This document shows, in pieces, positions 1-8,604 of a stretch of DNA of 64,000 nt. A program made the translations under genes and the position numbers. Every line of letters starts with the position of its first letter. Position 1 is the stretch's first letter. The notes beneath the pieces are model-generated. The model was given only the letters and a program-made list of their open reading frames with translations. It searched no databases and was not told the origin of the DNA. The stretch is taken from assembly GCF_005887635.2 (NCBI RefSeq), contig NZ_CP040818.1, positions 124,001 to 188,000 on the forward strand, written 5' to 3'. The stretch comes from Paroceanicella profunda (GTDB taxonomy: Bacteria; Pseudomonadota; Alphaproteobacteria; Rhodobacterales; Rhodobacteraceae).

Positions 1-746
1 ACAGCGTGACCCGCACGGTCAAGGCCACGGTGACGGGAACGTCGCCGATGTTCCTGCCGCACCTGCTCGCGCCTGTCGCGGTGGAGGGGCTCGCCGCCTA
101 TCCGGACGCGCCGGCCGTGGCCGAGACCGATGACCGCGGCGAGCTCGGCGGCAGCCGGACCGAAAGCGTGACCCTGGTCGCCGAGGGCGGCGGCAGCGGC
201 GCGGCGCCCGCGGTGACGCTCGACTGGTACAACCTCACGTCGGGCGCGGTGGAGACCGCCACGCTGGAGGGGTTCGCCATCACCGTCGACGGGCCGCCCG
301 CCGGAGCCTCCGCCGGGCCGCGCGACTGGCGGGCAATCGCGCTGGCCGGGCTGGCGGGGCTCGGCGCGGTGGCCGCCGGGGTCCTCGCGTTCCGCCGCGG
401 CAGGCCGGTGCTGGTCCGCCGGCTCGGCGAGGCCCGGGCGCGGCGGCGCGCCTCCGAGCCCCACGCCTATGCCCGGTTGCGCCGGGTCATCGCCAGCCGC
501 GATCACGCCCGGTTGCGCCCGGCGCTGGACCGCTGGGCACAGCGCACCACCGGGCCGGACCCGCGCGCGGCGCCCGATATCGGCGCCGCCTTGGCCGCGC
601 TCGGCGCGGCGCGCTACGGCCGCGCGGCGCCCGTGCAGGATGACGCGGCATGGAACACGCTGGCCCGGGAGCTGGCGCGGGCGCGGGCCTCCGCCCTGCG
701 CACGGGCCGGACCGTTCGGTCCCTGCCGCGTCTCAATCCCGTATAA
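1..746 (+). CDS. BatD-like membrane protein, C-terminal part (cut by left window edge)
   Basis: The frame is open from the first bases, so the gene starts outside the window and only about 247 codons are visible. The visible part begins in a beta-sandwich-like stretch (TRTVKATVTG, then MFLPHLLAPV), as in the repeated extracellular domains of BatD/aerotolerance proteins. One hydrophobic segment of about 22 residues follows (WRAIALAGLAGLGAVAAGVL), and then an Arg-rich cytoplasmic tail of about 110 residues. In BatABD systems BatD is an exported, membrane-anchored partner of VWA-domain proteins and is linked to stress tolerance. No partner gene is visible because they would lie upstream. The assignment rests on architecture and short motifs only; another large membrane-anchored Ig-like protein is possible. 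Confidence 0.55.
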   Translation, partial: SVTRTVKATVTGTSPMFLPHLLAPVAVEGLAAYPDAPAVAETDDRGELGGSRTESVTLVAEGGGSGAAPAVTLDWYNLTSGAVETATLEGFAITVDGPPAGASAGPRDWRAIALAGLAGLGAVAAGVLAFRRGRPVLVRRLGEARARRRASEPHAYARLRRVIASRDHARLRPALDRWAQRTTGPDPRAAPDIGAALAALGAARYGRAAPVQDDAAWNTLARELARARASALRTGRTVRSLPRLNPV

Positions 747-1077
747 GGCGGTCCCGCACGCGGCACCGCCGCAGGCTCCGGGGCGCCCTGCCCTCCCGGG
801 ACGTTGGACATCCAGCGAACGGCACGACCCCCGCCACAGCGCGGCCACGCCCTGCCCCATGGCGCGTGAACGTGGCTCCATGGCCATCATCGCGCAGCCA
901 TGCTGGTTCAGGGGGGGTCCAGCCCATCACGCCGGTCAGAGCGCGTGGCATTGTGTGCCGCGGGAATGCCCGATCCTGCCTCAGGCCAGGCATCGACCTT
1001 CCGCAGGCGAGTGCGCGGCTGCAGGGCGATCGGCATGAAGCGGGGCCAGCCTTGTCCCGGCAGGCGGAGAGGAGAGC
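747..1077. other. Intergenic gap, nothing recognised
   Basis: This gap lies between the stop codons of the convergent BatD-like gene and the FixJ-type regulator. I see no RNA gene, repeat array or strong terminator hairpin. The short open frames here have no Shine-Dalgarno sequence and no recognisable product. Confidence 0.5.
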
Positions 1078-1713
1078 TCACGTCTTGTGTGAGCCAGCCT
1101 CGCCCAGAATGTCCGACATCCGGACCAGTTCCGGCAGGGAGCCCGCCGCCATCTTTCGCATGACGTGTCCGCGATGCAGCTTGACGGTCGCCTCGGTGAC
1201 ATCGATCCGGGCCGCGATCTGCTTGTTCAGCAGCCCGGTTGCGACCAGCGCCATGACCTGACGCTCGCGTTCCGTGAGCGTGGCATACCTGGTGCACAGC
1301 GATGCGCTCCGCTCCGCTTGCGTCATCAGGTCCGCATCCAGCGTGACCGCCCTGTGCACCGCCTCCAGCAAATCCTGCTCGCGCACCGGCTTGGTGAGGA
1401 CATCCACCGCGCCGGCCTTCATGGCGCGAACGGTCATTGGCACGTCGACATGCGCGCTGATGAGCACGACGGGCCGCCGGGCCCCGTTGCGCGCAAGCGA
1501 TTCCTGGAACTCGAGCCCGCTCCTGCCGGGGAGCCGGATGTCCAGGACGATGCAGGAGGGACGCGCGGGCGGCTCCGCGCTCACAAACTCCTGCACGGAC
1601 CCATGGCATGTCGTCCGCAGCCCGACCGACTGGAACAGGCCGCACAGCGCCTCGCACACGCCGTCATCGTCGTCGATCACGACGACGGTCGGCTGTTCAG
1701 TCCGGGCGTGCAT
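1078..1713 (-). CDS. FixJ-family two-component response regulator (LuxR HTH)
   Basis: This 211-residue protein has the classic two-domain layout. An N-terminal receiver carries the acidic cluster (VVVIDDDD), the phospho-acceptor Asp in VLDIRLPG and the conserved Lys in LTKPV. A C-terminal LuxR-type helix-turn-helix (LTERERQVMALVATGLLNKQ) follows. It would bind DNA when phosphorylated by the kinase encoded just upstream: the kinase stop codon lies 17 bp inside this gene, so the two are translationally coupled. The start at MHARTEQP was chosen because the receiver fold begins right after it; the frame stays open upstream, but that stretch is out-of-frame kinase sequence. FixJ-type pairs with PAS sensors often answer oxygen, redox or small ligands; the signal here is unknown. 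Confidence 0.9.
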   Translation of the reverse strand: MHARTEQPTVVVIDDDDGVCEALCGLFQSVGLRTTCHGSVQEFVSAEPPARPSCIVLDIRLPGRSGLEFQESLARNGARRPVVLISAHVDVPMTVRAMKAGAVDVLTKPVREQDLLEAVHRAVTLDADLMTQAERSASLCTRYATLTERERQVMALVATGLLNKQIAARIDVTEATVKLHRGHVMRKMAAGSLPELVRMSDILGEAGSHKT

Positions 1714-4561
1714 TCGTGGTCCCCGCCAGGGGCAGGGCGACGCTGAAGACGCTTCCTGTCGGCGTGTTGTCGCTGGCCCAGATCCGCCCGCGATGGGCTT
1801 CGACGATCGAGCGGCAGATCGAAAGACCCATACCGATCCCCTCGGGTTTCGTGGTGAAGAATGCCTCGAACAGGCGGTCGACGTTATCGGGGTTGAGGCC
1901 GCCTCCGGTGTCCAGAACGCTGAACTGCGCGAAATCTTCGCTTGCAAGCGTCCGGATGGTCAAGCGGCGAAGAGGGCTGTCGGCACCCGACATCGCCTCG
2001 ACACTGTTCATGATCAGATTGAGAATGACCTGCTGGAGCTGCGTACCGTCGCCGATCACTTCCGTCGGGGCCGGCGCGAACTCGGTGACGAGCACGATGC
2101 CCCGATGCTGGAATTCGGCGCGCAGAAGGCCGAGCACCTCCCGGATCGCGGTCTCGAGGACCATGCGGCGCATCTTCAGAGGCGACTTCTGCGCAAGCGC
2201 CCGGACGCTGGCGACGATGTCGCCCGCCCGATGCCCGTCGCGCACGATGCGCCCCACGGCCTCGCGGGCCAGGGCGAGGTCCTGTTGTGCCGGGTCGAGC
2301 CAGCGCAGACAGGTGCTGGCGTTGGTGACGATGGCCATCAACGGCTGGTTGACCTCATGCGCGATCGACACCGCCAGTTCGCCCATGGTCGTGAGCCGCG
2401 AGACATGTTCGAGATCGCACCGGCTCTGCCGCAGGTCTTCCTCGGCCCGCTTGCGCTCCTCGATGTCGATATTGACGCCGAACCACCGGGTGATGTTGCC
2501 GGCGTCGTCATAGAACGGGCTCGCCCGGATCAGGAACCAGCGAAACTGCCCGTCCGCCCGGCACAGACGGATCTCGATTTCGCCCGCGCGGCGCGAAGTC
2601 ACCGTGGCAGCGGAAAAGTCGATCGCGAGCTGACGATCCTCGGGGTGAATGTGGTCGAGATAGCCGAGCCCGAGAACGTCCTCGTGGCGCACACCCGCAT
2701 AGTCCAGATATTGCGGGCTCCAGTACTCGGTACGCCCGTCCTCGTCGGAGGACCAGACCAGGCCGGGGACCGAGGAGATGATCTGATGCAACTCATGCTC
2801 GCGGGTCTGCAGCGCGGCCTGGCTTGCCCTCAGAGCGTCCTCGGCGCGCTTGCGGTCCTCTATGTCGATGATGATGCCATACCACCGCACGACATTGCCC
2901 TGCTCATCGAGCAGCGGATTCTGGCGAAAGGTGAACCAGCGATATTCGCCATCGGCGCGGCGAATGCGCCCGTCGACCTCCCGCGGCTGCTTCGTCGCCA
3001 GGGTATACTCCCAGGCGTCCCGCAAGAGCTCCACGTCGTCGGGGTGGAAGATGCGGTAGAACCCCGTCCCCACGATCTGGTCGAAGGGCAGGCCGACGAA
3101 GTCGCTGAGGGTCCGGTTCCAGAATTCCAGCATGCCGTCCGCCGCCGCCGACCAGGCCATGGCCGGAATCGCGTCGATCACCTGCCGGAGCCTGTGTTCG
3201 CTTTCGCGCAGCGCATCCTCGGCACGCTGGACGTCGTCGATATCGACGTTGACTCCATACCAGCGCGCCACGCCATGCGCGTCGATCCGCTTGCGCCCGG
3301 CGAAATAGAACCATCGGGGCTGCCCGTCCTGCCCGCAGATCCGGCCCTTGTACGAGATGCGGTCCGAGTGCCCGATGTCCCGCGTCCAGGCCTCCATGAG
3401 GCCCTTAGCGTCGTCGGGATGACAGAAATCCAGAAAACCCCGATCGAGGATCTTGTCCGCGGGGCAGCCGGCATAGTCGACCCAGCCTTGATTGACGAAA
3501 TCGGCCGTCCCGTCCGCCCGCGCCGACCAGACCTGAACGGGCAGCGAATTGATGATGAGGTTCAGCTTCTGCGCGCTCGCCCTTGACGCCGCTTCGGCCT
3601 CCTTCAGCGCGCGCTCGGCACGCTTGCGCAACTCGATATCCGAGCCGACCCCGTGGCATTTCACGACAGTGCCATGGGGATCGAGCAGAGGATCCTGCCG
3701 CAGCATGAACCACCGATACGCCCCGTCCGCGCGCCGGATCCGGACATCGATCTCGCGGCCACGCCTCGTGCCCGCGATCTCCCGCCAGGCGGCAAGGACG
3801 CCCGGGACATCGTCCGGATGGAAGATCGAGCGGAAGCCGGGGCCCGTGATCTCCTCGACTGTCTTGCCCACGAACTCCAGCATGGGCTGATTGCAGAACT
3901 CCAGCAGCCCGTCCGGCGTCATCGACCAGGCCAGCGCGGGGATCGCGTCGATGGTGAGGTCGAGCCGCCCCTCGCCTTCCGCGAACGTATCGCCCATCGG
4001 TGTCCCGGCGCGCCTGTCGGCGGTGGGGCAACGGTCGCGCATCTCGCGCATCTCGCGAAGGGCGAGGCTTGCTTGGGCTGCCGCGGCGGTCAACCTCAGC
4101 ACCTCCGGCCGTTCCGGGAAGCCCGCGCGCCGCGCGCCGGCAACGAGCACGCCCATGCTGGAGACCGCGCCCAGCGGCGTCGACAGGAGGAACAGCTTGT
4201 CCTGACCCACCGTCACGGCCGCAGGGCCGTGACCCGACGGGGGCCGCAGCGCGGCATCCACCGCGTCGAGGATGCTTTGCGGGCTGTGCTCCCTGCCGAA
4301 CGCCTCGCCGGTTCGCGTCAACATGCGCGTGTCACCATGGACACGCAGCCCGACGAAATCGAGATCGAGCATGGGGAGCAACGTCTCCAGGATGCTCTGC
4401 GCAACGGATGCCGGATCGCGGTCGACCCAGTCCTCCGCCAGGCGCGTGAGGCGGTCGATATCGTCGAGGAACCTCAGCGCAGTCCGCGCCTCGCCCACCG
4501 GGTCGGGCGCGGGCGCCACACGGTCGGTGTCTGTCGAGAATGACGGCGGATGGCCAAGCAC
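1697..4561 (-). CDS. Soluble PAS/GAF hybrid sensor histidine kinase
   Basis: With the chosen GTG start the protein has 954 residues and no membrane segment. Order: a GAF-like domain (about 55-170), then four PAS_3-type domains (about 200-705), each with an HPDD-type motif (FHPDD, CHPDD, FHPDD, HPED) and an RWFxxR or RWYG strand. A HisKA dimerisation helix follows, with the phospho-acceptor His735 in SIAHEVNQP, then a HATPase domain with an N box (NLIMNSVEA), DTGGG and GMGLS. Four near-identical PAS modules in a row suggest internal duplication. The frame stays open far upstream, but that part is not protein-like and overlaps the divergent receiver gene. The GTG follows a GGGGGA ribosome site and precedes the first plausible domain. 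The start is the least certain point. Confidence 0.85.
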   Translation of the reverse strand: MLGHPPSFSTDTDRVAPAPDPVGEARTALRFLDDIDRLTRLAEDWVDRDPASVAQSILETLLPMLDLDFVGLRVHGDTRMLTRTGEAFGREHSPQSILDAVDAALRPPSGHGPAAVTVGQDKLFLLSTPLGAVSSMGVLVAGARRAGFPERPEVLRLTAAAAQASLALREMREMRDRCPTADRRAGTPMGDTFAEGEGRLDLTIDAIPALAWSMTPDGLLEFCNQPMLEFVGKTVEEITGPGFRSIFHPDDVPGVLAAWREIAGTRRGREIDVRIRRADGAYRWFMLRQDPLLDPHGTVVKCHGVGSDIELRKRAERALKEAEAASRASAQKLNLIINSLPVQVWSARADGTADFVNQGWVDYAGCPADKILDRGFLDFCHPDDAKGLMEAWTRDIGHSDRISYKGRICGQDGQPRWFYFAGRKRIDAHGVARWYGVNVDIDDVQRAEDALRESEHRLRQVIDAIPAMAWSAAADGMLEFWNRTLSDFVGLPFDQIVGTGFYRIFHPDDVELLRDAWEYTLATKQPREVDGRIRRADGEYRWFTFRQNPLLDEQGNVVRWYGIIIDIEDRKRAEDALRASQAALQTREHELHQIISSVPGLVWSSDEDGRTEYWSPQYLDYAGVRHEDVLGLGYLDHIHPEDRQLAIDFSAATVTSRRAGEIEIRLCRADGQFRWFLIRASPFYDDAGNITRWFGVNIDIEERKRAEEDLRQSRCDLEHVSRLTTMGELAVSIAHEVNQPLMAIVTNASTCLRWLDPAQQDLALAREAVGRIVRDGHRAGDIVASVRALAQKSPLKMRRMVLETAIREVLGLLRAEFQHRGIVLVTEFAPAPTEVIGDGTQLQQVILNLIMNSVEAMSGADSPLRRLTIRTLASEDFAQFSVLDTGGGLNPDNVDRLFEAFFTTKPEGIGMGLSICRSIVEAHRGRIWASDNTPTGSVFSVALPLAGTTNARPD

Positions 4562-4885
4562 GACATGTCCCCCAAATTCGAACCCCGCCTGCGTCCCGCT
4601 CCATCGGCCAGGGGGTGCAGGGGGCAGGCAGTGCCCTGCCCGGGCCCTTTTGCCCGGGCTCCCGGCGCCATGGCAGGCTGCGAACCCCGTGAAGCTAATG
4701 CATCCGAGGTGCCATATCCACCTCGACCATGGCCGAGCGGGGCTCGACCTTTCGTAACATCCCGATGCGACCGCCGCCGCCCGGCGAACGACCAAGGCAC
4801 GCCCTGAGCACCCAAGGTCGGAATTGAGAAGTGGGCTCAGGCCGCAATATTCTTCGACTGTAAATCTGAAAAAGGAATCAGGGAT
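4562..4885. promoter_or_regulatory. Divergent promoter region with a perfect hairpin
   Basis: This gap separates the kinase (left, minus strand) from the lone receiver gene (right, plus strand) and must hold both promoters. GCCCGGGC occurs at 4638-4645 and again at 4652-4659, giving a perfect 8-bp stem with a 6-nt loop about 80 bp upstream of the kinase start. On the right side, from about 4820, the base composition drops to AT-rich runs unlike the rest of the window. I could not place a convincing -35/-10 pair. Confidence 0.4.
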
Positions 4886-5254
4886 TTGCCCCCTCTTCGA
4901 GCCATCGCCTGCATAGATGACGATTCCTCCGTTCTGGAGGCGATGGGGTATTTCCTTCGATCGGCGGGATATTCTGCATTTGCATTCGCTTCTGCCGAAG
5001 ATTTTCTGAATTTCTCCGATATATCCGCTCTCTATTGCCTGATAACCGATGTAAAACTGGGCGGCATCTCCGGAATGCAGTTGCTGCGGCAACTGGCTGC
5101 CTCGGGCCTCGCCGTCCCTGCCATCGTCATCACCGCCTTTGACGACGAGGCGTTGCGCGCTCAGTCGGTGGCGGCCGGTGCCATCGGATTTCTGCGCAAG
5201 CCGGTCCATGAAGGTGAGCTGCTCGGCCTGCTCCAGACCTGCGGCGAGCGCTGA
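4886..5254 (+). CDS. Single-domain response regulator (FixJ-type receiver)
   Basis: This 122-residue protein is a receiver domain only. It has the acidic pair in ACIDDDSS, the phospho-acceptor Asp in ITDVKLGG, a Thr/Ser switch position in VITAFDDE and the conserved Lys in LRKPV. There is no output domain, so it would act by protein contact, as a phosphate sink or as competitor of the neighbouring FixJ-type regulator. It starts at a TTG preceded by an AAGGA ribosome site. The first two thirds of the gene are markedly richer in A and T than the neighbours, with codons such as GAT, TTT and ATA that are rare elsewhere here, suggesting more recent acquisition. It is read divergently from the kinase gene. 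Confidence 0.85.
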   Translation: MPPLRAIACIDDDSSVLEAMGYFLRSAGYSAFAFASAEDFLNFSDISALYCLITDVKLGGISGMQLLRQLAASGLAVPAIVITAFDDEALRAQSVAAGAIGFLRKPVHEGELLGLLQTCGER

Positions 5255-5296
5255 GATGCCGGGCCGCCATCACCACCGATCCCGCGGAGATGCCCG

Positions 5297-6424
5297 ATGA
5301 GCCGCTCCGCGCTGCGAAACACAATCGGGGCTGCGGGCGGAGCTGCGGGGATCGTGCTCGCCGCCGCCGCCGTCTATCTCTGCTTCTGGCCCATTCCGGC
5401 GCGGCCCGTGGCGTGGCGCGCCTCTGCGTCGGCGGGCTATGTCGGCGCCCATGCGCCGAACACGCGCCTCTCCGGCCTGCGACTGATCGACCTGGGGCAG
5501 GAACACGGCCCGGAACACATCGCGCTCGGGCCGGACGGCAAGCTCTACGCCGCGATGACCAGCGGCAGCTTCCTGCGCATGGAGCCCGACGGCAGCAGAC
5601 AGCAGGTCTTCGCGCACACGGGCGGCAGGGTGCTGGGCTTCGCCTTCGATGCCGAGGGGCAGATGATCGCTGCCGACGCGATACGGGGCCTGCTGCGCAT
5701 TGCACCGGACGGACAGGCAACGGTCCTGGCCGATCATGCCGGTCCCGGCGATCCGGTCCGCTATGCCGATGGTGTGGTCGTGGCCCCCGATGGCACGATC
5801 TATTTCACCGATGCGTCGCAACGGTTCGCTCCGGCCGAACACGGCGGCACGCTGGAGGCCAGCATCCTCGACATCCTCGAGCAGTCGGCGACCGGCCGTG
5901 TCCTCGCCTACGACCCCGCGACACGCAGGGTGCGCATCGTTGCGCATGGCTTCTCCTTCGCCAACGGCATCGCCGTTTCGGCGGACGGGCACAGCCTCTT
6001 CGTCGCCGAGACGGGCCGCTACCGGATCTGGAAGATCGAGGGGCGCGCCAGCGATATCGACATCGCCGCTGCGTCGCCGCAGGCGCGGATACTGCTCGAC
6101 AACCTGCCGGGCTATCCGGACAATCTGATGCGGGGACAGGGCGGCCGCATCTGGGTCGGCCTGTTCAAGCCGCGCACCGCGGCGGCCGACAGCCTGGCCG
6201 GACGGCCCTTCCTCAGGGCGATGCTGCTCAGGCTGCCGCGCGCCTGGCTGCCGCTGGGCAAGCCCCATGGCCATGTCTTCGCCATCGACGAGACCGGTCG
6301 CATCACCGCCGACCTGCAGGATCCGAGCGGCGCCTATGCGGCGACCACGGGCGCGACCGAAACCGCTGACCGCCTCTACATCCACAGTCTGCAGGCACCC
6401 GCGATCGGCTGGTTGCCCCGATGA
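5297..6424 (+). CDS. Membrane-anchored SMP-30/strictosidine-synthase-like beta-propeller
   Basis: This 375-residue protein starts with a single hydrophobic segment (about residues 10-32) that should anchor it with the catalytic part outside the cytoplasm. It continues as a six-bladed propeller of the strictosidine synthase/APMAP/gluconolactonase superfamily. Typical blade motifs are visible: HGPEHIALGPDGKLY, YADGVVVAPDGTIYFTD, FANGIAVSADG with LFVAETGRYRIW, and YPDNLMRGQGGRIWVGL. Relatives are Ca2+-dependent lactonases or arylesterases, so hydrolysis of a lactone or ester is the likely role. Its stop overlaps the next start by 4 bp (ATGA), and it heads a co-directional run of oxidative enzymes. 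The exact substrate cannot be read from the sequence. Confidence 0.82.
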   Translation: MSRSALRNTIGAAGGAAGIVLAAAAVYLCFWPIPARPVAWRASASAGYVGAHAPNTRLSGLRLIDLGQEHGPEHIALGPDGKLYAAMTSGSFLRMEPDGSRQQVFAHTGGRVLGFAFDAEGQMIAADAIRGLLRIAPDGQATVLADHAGPGDPVRYADGVVVAPDGTIYFTDASQRFAPAEHGGTLEASILDILEQSATGRVLAYDPATRRVRIVAHGFSFANGIAVSADGHSLFVAETGRYRIWKIEGRASDIDIAAASPQARILLDNLPGYPDNLMRGQGGRIWVGLFKPRTAAADSLAGRPFLRAMLLRLPRAWLPLGKPHGHVFAIDETGRITADLQDPSGAYAATTGATETADRLYIHSLQAPAIGWLPR

Positions 6425-7047
6425 GCCGGGTTCTCACCGCACCGATGCTCGGCCTCGCTCTGGCGCTTGCCGGCGTTGCGGCGCCTGCCGGCGATGCAGC
6501 CTCCGACGGCACGCGCGAGGACATCCATATCCTGCGCAGTATCCGCGAAGCGCATTCGGCCGAACCGGGCTGGTGCAGCGCCGGGAGGACCGGTTTCGCT
6601 CCGTTCGCAAGCGATGCCGAGCGCTTCTTCTCGTTCTGGAGCCTGCGCACGCGCCCGGAGGACGGAAGGGTCGTCGAGACCAGGGCCCGGCGCGCCGCCA
6701 CGCTGCGGGGCTGTTTCGGACCGACCAGCGAGCCCGCCCGGCAGAATTTCTTCGCCGAGATCCGGATCGGAACCATGGCGTTCCAGGGCCGTGGCGAATG
6801 CCTGGCGCTGCGGATCGATTTCCCGGAGCCGGGCCTCTTTCCCGTGCGGTGCCAGCTCGTGCTCGGCAGGCTGCAGGCGCCCTATGTCGGCGGTCTCCTG
6901 ACGACCAACACCATCACCAGCAAGGCGCCGTTCGGGGGAGACACCGTGCCCCCCGGCTACACCCAGGCTTCCATCGCCACCATCCGGCTGTGGAAGGCGG
7001 CGTCCCCGGCGGAACGGGCACCTCTCCTGAAAGGAGACGAACGATGA
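6421..7047 (+). CDS. Hypothetical exported protein
   Basis: This 208-residue protein has a clear signal peptide (hydrophobic core LGLALALAGVAAPAG, cleavage near residue 27). The mature part has three cysteines (GWCSAG, GCFGPT and GECLAL), enough for a disulphide, and ends in a charged tail. I do not recognise the family. It begins inside the stop of the propeller gene (ATGA overlap), so the two are likely made together and may meet in the periplasm. Its last codons carry a strong AAAGGAG ribosome site that serves a short frame starting at 7044. Confidence 0.7.
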   Translation: MSRVLTAPMLGLALALAGVAAPAGDAASDGTREDIHILRSIREAHSAEPGWCSAGRTGFAPFASDAERFFSFWSLRTRPEDGRVVETRARRAATLRGCFGPTSEPARQNFFAEIRIGTMAFQGRGECLALRIDFPEPGLFPVRCQLVLGRLQAPYVGGLLTTNTITSKAPFGGDTVPPGYTQASIATIRLWKAASPAERAPLLKGDER

Positions 7048-7235
7048 CCGCCGAGCGGCAGTCGGTCCACCCGGGCCATCGCCACGCCCCGCGTATCGCC
7101 GGAGGCGCGTTGAGGGCGACCGGGGCCGCCCGGGCCGCTCTCCGTAGCCGGGCGACCGGGAGAGGCGGGCCATGTTCAGGCGGCTTTCCATTTCTTCAGG
7201 AGAAAGGGACGTCTCATGTCTCCGACCGCCACTGA
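7044..7235 (+). CDS. Short frame with strong ribosome site; doubtful or vestigial
   Basis: This 63-codon frame begins with an ATGA overlap onto the preceding gene and directly follows AAAGGAG at good spacing, so ribosomes could start here. The product is Arg/Gly/Ala-rich with no recognisable domain, and it runs 20 bp into the carotenoid oxygenase gene. It may be the start of a gene whose body was deleted, or a leader that couples translation to the oxygenase. I do not claim a function. Confidence 0.25.
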   Translation: MTAERQSVHPGHRHAPRIAGGALRATGAARAALRSRATGRGGPCSGGFPFLQEKGTSHVSDRH

Positions 7236-8580
7236 CATCGGCTCCGCGACGGCCGCCCATCCCTACCTCACGGGCCTCCACACGCCGATGCGCGAAGAGC
7301 TGACCATCGAGGACCTCCCCGTCAGCGGCACGATCCCGGCCGGCCTGACTGGCCGCTATCTGCGCATGGGGCCCAACCCGATGGCGCCGAATCCCGAAAA
7401 ATATCATTGGTTTGCCGGTGACGGCATGATCCACGGCATCCGGATCGAGGCGGGCAAGGCGCTGTGGTACCGCAACCGCTGGATCCGGTCGGACCGGGTG
7501 GCCAGTGCACTCGGGGAAGACCGGACTCCGGGCCCGCGCCATCTCTTCGACACGGTCAACACCAACGTCATGGGGTTCGGCGATCACGCCATCGGGCTGA
7601 TCGAGGCGGGCGGCAGGCCGGTGCTGTTCGGCGAGACGCTCGAAACACGCACCTATACCGATCTCGACGGTACCCTTCGCGGCGGGCTGACCGCGCATCC
7701 GCATGTCGATCCGCTCACCGGTGAGATGATCGCGGTCTGCTACGACGCGGCGACGTGGCGCTCGATTCGCTACCTTGTGATCACACCGGAGGGTCGGGTG
7801 CGCCGCGAGGTCAGGATTCCGGTCAGGCATGGCCCGATGATCCACGACTGCGCGTTCACGCAACGGTTCGCGATCGTTCTCGACCTCCCGGTCACCTTCT
7901 CGCTGACCGCCGCGATCGCGGGCTACAATTTTCCCTACCGCTGGAATGAAGGACACAAGGCGCGCATCGGCCTGCTGCCGCGCGAGGGCGATGCGGAGGA
8001 CATCATCTGGTGTCCGGTCGATCCGTGCTACGTGTTCCACACCGTCAACGCGTTCGACACCCCGGAGGGCGGGGTCGTGCTCGACCTCGTGGTGCATGAC
8101 CGGATGTTCTGGAAGCGCACCTGCGGGCCGGACTCGCGGCAGTGCGGCCTGGAACGCTGGATCGTCAATCCGATTGCACGGACTGTCAGGCGCGTCTCGC
8201 TCGACGCCACGGCCCAGGAGTTTCCGCGCACGGACGAGCGTCGCCTCGGTCAGCCCTATCGCTACGCGTACACGATGGCGCTGACCGACCCCTTCCTCGG
8301 CACCGCACTCTTCAAGCAGGATCTCGTCGAGGGCACGCGGCAGACGCATGAGTTCGGACCGGATCGCCATCCCTGCGAGTTCGTCTTCCTGCCCGCGCAC
8401 GAGCAGGCGGAGGAGGACGAGGGATGGCTGATGGGCTTCGTCATCGACGCCGCCGCGGCAACGACCGACCTCGTCATCCTGGACGCACGCACTTTCGAAG
8501 GCGCGCCGCAGGCAAGCATCCACTTCCCCCACATCGTGCCGCCGGGTTTCCACGGAAACTGGGTGCGGGACGCGCAGTGA
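7216..8580 (+). CDS. Carotenoid/stilbene cleavage oxygenase (RPE65 family)
   Basis: The 454-residue length is typical. All four iron-binding histidines are identifiable: His161 in AHPHVDP, His210 in MIHDCAF, His275 in FHTVNAFD and His446 in PGFHGNW. The family signatures RYLRMGPNP and HWFAGDGMIHGIR are present near the N-terminus. These cytoplasmic non-haem Fe(II) enzymes split a C=C bond of carotenoids, apocarotenoids or lignin-derived stilbenes with O2 to give two aldehydes or ketones. A good ribosome site (AGGAGAAAGG) precedes the ATG. Two aldo-keto reductases lie directly downstream, which fits removal of aldehyde products. Whether the substrate is a carotenoid or a stilbene cannot be told. 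Confidence 0.92.
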   Translation: MSPTATDIGSATAAHPYLTGLHTPMREELTIEDLPVSGTIPAGLTGRYLRMGPNPMAPNPEKYHWFAGDGMIHGIRIEAGKALWYRNRWIRSDRVASALGEDRTPGPRHLFDTVNTNVMGFGDHAIGLIEAGGRPVLFGETLETRTYTDLDGTLRGGLTAHPHVDPLTGEMIAVCYDAATWRSIRYLVITPEGRVRREVRIPVRHGPMIHDCAFTQRFAIVLDLPVTFSLTAAIAGYNFPYRWNEGHKARIGLLPREGDAEDIIWCPVDPCYVFHTVNAFDTPEGGVVLDLVVHDRMFWKRTCGPDSRQCGLERWIVNPIARTVRRVSLDATAQEFPRTDERRLGQPYRYAYTMALTDPFLGTALFKQDLVEGTRQTHEFGPDRHPCEFVFLPAHEQAEEDEGWLMGFVIDAAAATTDLVILDARTFEGAPQASIHFPHIVPPGFHGNWVRDAQ

Positions 8581-8604
8581 CCGGCCCGAGGAGGAGACCA
8601 GATC

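Noticed and set aside
4562..5209. N-terminal extension of the histidine kinase to 1170 residues
   Set aside because: The extra 216 codons overlap the divergent receiver gene, look like no domain and start without a ribosome site.
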